Positions 59,667-64,000 of a DNA stretch of 64,000 nt are shown one piece after another. The stretch is from Agrococcus sp. ARC_14 (GTDB taxonomy: Bacteria; Actinomycetota; Actinomycetes; Actinomycetales; Microbacteriaceae): positions 1-64,000 of the forward strand of contig NZ_JAKUDO010000002.1 in assembly GCF_022436485.1 (NCBI RefSeq), given 5' to 3'. A model generated the notes under the pieces. It worked only from the letters and a program-made list of their open reading frames with translations. It searched no databases and was not told where the DNA came from. The position numbers and the translations under genes are program-made. Each line of letters begins with the position of its first letter. Positions within the stretch are counted from its first letter, which is position 1.

Positions 59667-60293
59667 CTAGTCGATGGTGATCCTCCGGAACAGTGCAGCG
59701 GGCTTGCCGACACTTCCGCGGCGCTCGATGCCGACCGCTGAGAGGCGGGGGAGCATTCGTCGTCGGAAGGTGTCCGGCTGTGATAGCTCACCCGCCACGG
59801 CAGCATGAAGTTCGCGCAGTTGTCCGATCTTGAACGGTTGCGTGAGGAGGCCCGCGGGGTCCGGGTGCTCGGAATAGTCGGCGCGCAGCCGCATGGCCGC
59901 GAGCTTCACGATGTCGTCGTGATCGAAGTCCAGGCCCGCGGCGTCACCGACGGGTATGAGCGGGAGGGAACCGACTGCGTCCGCTCGCACCGTAGCGAGG
60001 TTCGCCACCGTGATCACCCAGCCTCGCGTATCGCGCCCCGGCGCATCGAACACGTGCAGCTGCACCGGCTCGACCCCCTCGATACCCGCCTTCTCGCGCA
60101 GGGAGCGACGTACCGCATCCGCCAGCGTCTCTCCCTCATGGAGGAAGGTGCCAGGCAGGCGGCGCTTGGGGGAGCGCCCGTCGGTAAGCAGGCCGACGCA
60201 GAGCTGGCCGTGGGCGACGGTGAGCACCGCGGTGTCGACCGCGACCGAGGGGCGCGGGTAGTCGGTGAGCTGCTTGCCCTTGCGATCGGCCAT
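59667..60293 (-). CDS. NrtR-like Nudix regulator with degenerate Nudix box
   Basis: A 208-residue protein with an N-terminal Nudix domain and a C-terminal winged helix of the NrtR type (F-K-I-G-Q-L-R-E-L-H at about 142, then F-R-R-R-M-L and G-K-P-A-A-L-F-R-R). The Nudix box at 49-71 is damaged: Thr49 for the first Gly, Ser64 for the Glu of R-E, Lys68 for the second Glu of E-E; only Glu55 and Glu67 remain. Hydrolysis is therefore unlikely and ligand sensing likely. NrtR proteins bind ADP-ribose and control NAD metabolism. It diverges from an ADP-ribosylglycohydrolase, so control of that gene is the obvious inference. Confidence 0.82.
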   Translation of the reverse strand: MADRKGKQLTDYPRPSVAVDTAVLTVAHGQLCVGLLTDGRSPKRRLPGTFLHEGETLADAVRRSLREKAGIEGVEPVQLHVFDAPGRDTRGWVITVANLATVRADAVGSLPLIPVGDAAGLDFDHDDIVKLAAMRLRADYSEHPDPAGLLTQPFKIGQLRELHAAVAGELSQPDTFRRRMLPRLSAVGIERRGSVGKPAALFRRITID

Positions 60294-60319
60294 GCATGCA
60301 TTCAAGCAGATTCGCGCTA

Positions 60320-60332
60320 ATGTCGGTGGCAT
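60320..60332. promoter_or_regulatory. Imperfect palindrome between NrtR-like and ADP-ribosylglycohydrolase genes
   Basis: ATGTC-GGT-GGCAT is a near-palindrome in the 87-bp divergent gap, followed by TTAGAT (60336-60341), a possible -10 element for the plus-strand gene. A regulator site is inferred from position. Confidence 0.3.
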
Positions 60333-60380
60333 CGAGTTAGATCACGAGTGAGCAAACCCGCTCGTCGAAAGGAGGCCACC

Positions 60381-61883
60381 ATGGCCCTCAACTCCGCCCA
60401 GCAGGATCGCGCACTCGGCACGATCCTTGCCTCCGCCGCTGGTGACGCGCTCGGCGCGCCCTACGAGTTCAAGGCGGCCGTGCTGCCGCCCACGCCCATC
60501 ATCACCAAGGCCGGCGGCGGGTGGGAGCTCGGCGAGTGGACCGACGACACCGCTATGGCGATGCCCTTACTGCGGGCCCTCGCCGAGGGACGCTCGCTCG
60601 ACAACGAGGCGACGCTCGACCAGATTGTCAAGACTTGGGTCGACTGGACCTACGAGGCGAAGGATGTCGGCACGCAGACCCGCCGCGTGCTCCAGCACCT
60701 GCCGCGGTGGAACGCCGAGAACGCCGAGGGAGCGCGCCTGACCACCGAGCGCCTGCATGCGTCGACTGGCCGCACCGCTGGCAACGGCTCGCTCATGCGC
60801 ACCGGACCCGTCGCGCTCGGGTACCTCGGCGACCACGCTCGCGCAGTGCGTGCGGCACGTGCCATCTCGGAACTCACGCACTACGACGACGACGCCGGCG
60901 ACGCATCCGTCATCTGGACGGTCGCGATCGCCCACGCGATCGAGACCGGCGAGCTCGAGCTCGAGCGCGGCATCACGCACTTGCCCGCCGAGCGGCAGCA
61001 GCGCTGGCGCGACCTCGCATCCGAAGCCGAGGGGCGGATGCCGTGGGAGCTGACCGCGAACAACGGCTGGGTCGTCGGCGCGTTCCAAGCGGCTTGGTCG
61101 GCGATCACGTACGCGGACACGCTCGCGGCGACGCTCGAGCTTGCGGTGCGCTGCGGAAACGACACCGACACCGTGGCGGCGATCGCGGGCGCGCTCGCGG
61201 GCGCCGTCTATGGCGCATCGGCACTGCCATGGTCGCTGCAGCGGCACCTGCACGGCTGGGCCGGCGACGGCGTGGTCGGCGATCGCCGCACGCTGGTCGA
61301 GCTCACGACCCTTGCGATCGGCGCCGGGCCCGACGCGAACGGCTGGCCGACCGCGCCGACCTTCCCCTCGAAGTTGGGGCCTACGCTCGTGCAACACCCG
61401 CTCGATGAGGGGGTGTGGCTGGGCGATCTCGCCGCGCTGGCTTCGCTGCCCGAGTCGATCGACGGTGTCGTCTCGCTCTGCCGCGTCGGCAACGCACAAG
61501 CGCCGGTAGTGCGAGAGAACCATGACGAGGTGCGCCTCATCGACCAGCCAGGCAAGAACCCCCACCTCGACTTCGTGCTCATCGATGCGGCGGACGCCGT
61601 CGCGACCATGCGCGCTGAGGGCCGCGAGGTGCTGCTGCACTGCCTCGAGTCGCGGTCGCGGACCGCGGCGGTGGCTGCGCTGTATGCGGTGCGGCACCTG
61701 CATGCTGATGTCGAGGACGCGCTCGAGGCGCTGGCGGCGAAGATGGTGCGGTACGAGCCGGAGCCTTTCCTGCTTAACGCGGTGCGAAAGCTGGCTGCCG
61801 AGGCGGCAGGATCAGTTGCGTCTTCAGAATCTGTGGCGGCCGTCCGGCTCCACGCGGGTCACGTGGAGGACTCCGATGAGTAA
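60381..61883 (+). CDS. ADP-ribosylglycohydrolase fused to a tyrosine-phosphatase-like domain
   Basis: A 500-residue two-domain protein. Residues 1-310 are an ADP-ribosylglycohydrolase: G-D-A-L-G-A-P at 21-27, T-D-D-T at 54-57 and G-N-D-T-D-T at about 258 supply the two-metal site; N-G-S-L-M-R at about 134 is also typical. Residues about 345-470 resemble a dual-specificity/protein-tyrosine phosphatase, with the C-x5-R loop at Cys421 to Arg427 (H-C-L-E-S-R-S-R-T). The canonical H-C-x-x-G-x-x-R glycine is missing. It could remove ADP-ribose and act on a linked phosphate. ATG follows AAAGGAGG. The stop overlaps the next gene by 8 bases. Confidence 0.85.
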   Translation: MALNSAQQDRALGTILASAAGDALGAPYEFKAAVLPPTPIITKAGGGWELGEWTDDTAMAMPLLRALAEGRSLDNEATLDQIVKTWVDWTYEAKDVGTQTRRVLQHLPRWNAENAEGARLTTERLHASTGRTAGNGSLMRTGPVALGYLGDHARAVRAARAISELTHYDDDAGDASVIWTVAIAHAIETGELELERGITHLPAERQQRWRDLASEAEGRMPWELTANNGWVVGAFQAAWSAITYADTLAATLELAVRCGNDTDTVAAIAGALAGAVYGASALPWSLQRHLHGWAGDGVVGDRRTLVELTTLAIGAGPDANGWPTAPTFPSKLGPTLVQHPLDEGVWLGDLAALASLPESIDGVVSLCRVGNAQAPVVRENHDEVRLIDQPGKNPHLDFVLIDAADAVATMRAEGREVLLHCLESRSRTAAVAALYAVRHLHADVEDALEALAAKMVRYEPEPFLLNAVRKLAAEAAGSVASSESVAAVRLHAGHVEDSDE

Positions 61884-62589
61884 CAGTGGACAGACGAAGG
61901 CCTGGCAGCGGGCGAACGCCCTCTCCTGGTGGATGGCGGCGACGCTCGCACGACGCAATTCGCGGCTCATCGTGTGGAACCACTTTCCGCTCGACGGGTT
62001 CTACGACTGCCTCGGCGTGCGCGACGGAGAGCTGAGCGACTTCGAGGTGAGGGTCGATCTCAATCGCAACGGCGGCAGCGTGCATGTGCACAGCGAGCAG
62101 CCCTGGCAGCCCGTGGCGTTGCACACGCTGTTGACCGCGGATGAGCCCTTCGATGTCATCAAGCTCGTCGAGAAGGTGACTGCTTGGCCCATGGGCCGGC
62201 GCGCGACGACGCCACGTTCGCTGACGTACCGCGTGATCGCGCAGGTGTTGCAGTCGCAGGTCGATGACCGCCACCGGTGGGATGCGCGACTCGTCGTCCC
62301 CCGGGAGATGTGGGGGTATAACGCGAGTTACCCCGAGCCCAATGTGCTTGACGGATTCGCCGAAGGGCGGGAGATGCTGGCGACGTTGTCGCCGGGCCGC
62401 ACCAAGTTCCACCCGTGGGAGAACCTCTGGGTGATCTTCCGCGACGAGCAGCCGGTCGCAGTGCTCGACACAGATGGGCGCATCGTCATCGGCAATCGAC
62501 CGATCGCGTCGATGATGCCGATCTACCTCCAGAACGGGCGTCGCATTGCTCCGGTGATCGCACAGACCCTTGCAGCAGTGCTGCCGTAG
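61876..62589 (+). CDS. TY-Chap2-like putative peptide chaperone, unknown function
   Basis: A 237-residue protein coupled to the ADP-ribosylglycohydrolase by an 8-base overlap (ATGAGTAA). The N-terminal A-L-S-W-W-M-A-A-T-L, F-Y-D-C-L and D-L-N-R-N-G-G-S-V-H-V-H segments resemble, from memory, proteins named TY-Chap2 family putative peptide chaperones in actinobacterial annotations. That family is linked to predicted conflict systems. No enzyme motif is visible. A chaperone that presents or holds the ADP-ribosylated target would fit, but this is speculation. Confidence 0.6.
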   Translation: MSNSGQTKAWQRANALSWWMAATLARRNSRLIVWNHFPLDGFYDCLGVRDGELSDFEVRVDLNRNGGSVHVHSEQPWQPVALHTLLTADEPFDVIKLVEKVTAWPMGRRATTPRSLTYRVIAQVLQSQVDDRHRWDARLVVPREMWGYNASYPEPNVLDGFAEGREMLATLSPGRTKFHPWENLWVIFRDEQPVAVLDTDGRIVIGNRPIASMMPIYLQNGRRIAPVIAQTLAAVLP

Positions 62590-62601
62590 TCACACATGTC
62601 A

Positions 62602-62639
62602 GCGATCGCGTCGCGCGCTCGTGGCGTCGCGCGAATCGC
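62602..62639. terminator. Hairpin between convergent genes
   Basis: GCGATCGCG and CGCGAATCGC arms, with neighbouring GC-rich complementarity and a bulge, lie between stops at 62589 (+) and 62679 (-). Weaker than the other hairpins. Confidence 0.4.
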
Positions 62640-62678
62640 CAAGAGGGCTGCCAGTTGCGAGGGCCAGTGCATGGGCGA

Positions 62679-64000
62679 CTACTGGGTGACTGTGGTCTGA
62701 GCCTCCTCGTTCCCGCTCACCAGTCGCAGGAACGCGCTCAGTTGCGCGACGCCGTCTGGCGTCGGCGGGAGATGCTCGCGCAGGCCGGGGGAGTGCACGA
62801 GGTAGGCGAGCCACTGACCGCGGGAGATCGCGACGTTGAGGCGGTTGATCGACAGGAGGAAGTCGATGCCGCGCGGCACTTCGGCGGCGCTCGACGCGCT
62901 CATCGAGACGATCACCACCGCGGCCTCCCGCCCCTGGAAGCGATCGACCGTGCCGACCGACGCGTCGCCGAAACCGGCGGCCTGCAGCCGGTCTTGCAGC
63001 AGGCCCACCTGCGCGTTGTAGGGGGCGACGACGATCACGTCAGCGGCAGTGAGCGTGCGCCGCTCCTTGCCGTCGTGCCACTCGCGGCCAACGACCTCGC
63101 GGAAGATGCGCTCGACCTCCGCCGCCTCCTCGGGTGACGACGTCGTGCGGCCGACATGCTCGACGGGCACCGGGACGAGGCCGGGTGCGATGCCTGGCAT
63201 CGCGCGCTCCGAGTCGTGGGCGCCGAGCCGGCCGTCGTACGCCAGGTCGGACACGGCCTCGCAGAGCCGTGGGTGCATCCGCCACGACGTGCCGAGGAAG
63301 TAGCCGAACTCCGGCGGCACCACTGCAGCCCCGTCGCACAGCCACCCGAGTGCCGAGTCGTCGACGGGCGCCGGATGCGTGCCCTGGCTCACCTGCGGTA
63401 GCTGCTGCGGGTCGCCGATGAGGAGCAGTTGGCGCGCAGCCTGGCCCGCCGCGATCGTGTTCGCGAGCGAGAACTGGCCCGCCTCGTCGATGACGAGCAG
63501 GTCGAGGGGCCGCCGACTCTTGTTCGCGAGCCCGGCGAAGGTCCACGCAGTGCCGCCCATGACGCCCGCGTCGTCGCCGAGGTCGCGCTCCGGGTCAGAC
63601 GAGACGGTCCAGCCGTGCACCCCCGTATCGCCGGTCTTGCGCGACTTCAGTACGCGTTCGGCCGGCACGCCTGCCTCGATCACGCCCTCGAGCATGTGCT
63701 CGACCGTCGCGTGCGACTGGGCGACGACGCCGATGCGCCAGCCGCGGTCGATGAGCGAGGCGATCACGCGCGCCCCGCTGTAGGTCTTGCCGGTGCCGGG
63801 TGGGCCCTGCACAGCGACGAACGGCGCATCGAGCTCGGCGAGCGAGCGCGCCACCGCGTCGATCGTCGCCGTCTCGCCATCGCTCACCTCGGCGAGCGCG
63901 CTCGGCACCCGCCGCCGCAACACGTCGAGCGCGGCCTCGTCGGGCAGGGAAGCCACCAGCGGGCCACCCTGCGCCGCCGCCGTCGCGACCCTCTCTGCCC
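62679..64000 (-). CDS. UPF1-like SF1 helicase, C-terminal part (partial)
   Basis: The frame is open to the window edge, so the N-terminus is missing; 440 residues are present. SF1 motifs in order: Walker A G-P-P-G-T-G-K-T, motif II V-I-D-E-A-G-Q, motif III G-D-P-Q-Q-L-P, motif IV T-S-W-R-M-H-P, motif V D-R-F-Q-G-R-E and motif VI N-V-A-I-S-R. This C-terminus is typical of TM0106-type proteins, where a RecB-like nuclease precedes the helicase; that part, if present, lies outside the window. It is convergent to the ADP-ribose-linked genes and may belong to the same island. Confidence 0.85.
   Translation of the reverse strand, partial: AERVATAAAQGGPLVASLPDEAALDVLRRRVPSALAEVSDGETATIDAVARSLAELDAPFVAVQGPPGTGKTYSGARVIASLIDRGWRIGVVAQSHATVEHMLEGVIEAGVPAERVLKSRKTGDTGVHGWTVSSDPERDLGDDAGVMGGTAWTFAGLANKSRRPLDLLVIDEAGQFSLANTIAAGQAARQLLLIGDPQQLPQVSQGTHPAPVDDSALGWLCDGAAVVPPEFGYFLGTSWRMHPRLCEAVSDLAYDGRLGAHDSERAMPGIAPGLVPVPVEHVGRTTSSPEEAAEVERIFREVVGREWHDGKERRTLTAADVIVVAPYNAQVGLLQDRLQAAGFGDASVGTVDRFQGREAAVVIVSMSASSAAEVPRGIDFLLSINRLNVAISRGQWLAYLVHSPGLREHLPPTPDGVAQLSAFLRLVSGNEEAQTTVTQ

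Noticed and set aside
61876..62589. NADAR-type glycosidase next to the ADP-ribosylglycohydrolase
   Set aside because: NADAR proteins are often found in this context, but the expected motifs are not present; the segments fit a TY-Chap2-like protein better.
1..64000. CRISPR arrays, tRNA or rRNA genes, prophage structural genes
   Set aside because: None seen on reading the gaps and coding regions. The only mobile-element signal is the IS3 tail at the start.

Overview
The window is very GC-rich, with strong G/C third-position bias, GTG starts, many 4-base stop/start overlaps and AGGAGG-type ribosome binding sites. Together with the gene families present, this points to an actinobacterium, probably Microbacteriaceae. 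That placement is inference from composition and gene content; no rRNA gene or other taxonomic marker is in the window. No tRNA, rRNA or CRISPR array was seen.

Layout. (1) 1-2440: the 3' end of an IS3-family insertion sequence has cut into an ABC permease; its lipoprotein binding protein and a GntR/FCD regulator follow. (2) 2489-15093: a PucR-type regulator diverges from a long plus-strand cluster with a DUF1537 sugar-acid kinase, an isochorismatase-fold protein lacking the usual cysteine, an FMN enzyme of the lactate-oxidase family with at least three catalytic residues replaced, a complete Dpp-type importer with a DppD-DppF fusion ATPase, a DAO-family oxidase and a YeiH-type exporter. It reads as an undescribed catabolic pathway. 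(3) 15137-33494: a carbohydrate region with two SorC-type regulators, two ribose-type ABC importers, two FGGY kinases, an RPE-like epimerase, a KdsD-like SIS isomerase and a full 2-oxoacid dehydrogenase complex (E2, fused E1 alpha/beta, E3). CWGATGAGC sequences in the control regions link the parts. (4) 33502-37889: small membrane protein, NCS1 permease, zinc alcohol dehydrogenase and TetR in one operon, facing a nitrilase-family amidohydrolase across a 27-bp palindrome. (5) 37973-44313: HpcH aldolase, MHS-family transporter, alcohol dehydrogenase and IclR, with a divergent 2-oxoglutarate-semialdehyde-type dehydrogenase; this looks like sugar-acid breakdown. (6) 44412-47510: small accessory genes and one gene broken by three single-base frameshifts. 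(7) 47691-64000: a defence island with a single-chain GmrSD-like protein, a helicase/DUF4391/Mod/Res four-gene type III-like restriction locus, a membrane-anchored protein of unknown function, an NrtR-like regulator with a degenerate Nudix box facing an ADP-ribosylglycohydrolase/phosphatase fusion and a TY-Chap2-like protein, and the C-terminal part of a UPF1-like helicase running off the end.

How it works together. The first two thirds are mainly import-and-degrade modules, each with its own regulator. The last quarter is mainly conflict biology, with slightly lower GC by eye than the catabolic part. The strongest leads are the cluster at 3980-15093 around a catalytically altered FMN enzyme, the ADP-ribose-linked cluster at 59667-62589, the four-gene restriction locus at 49812-58873, and the shared operator-like motif in the carbohydrate region.
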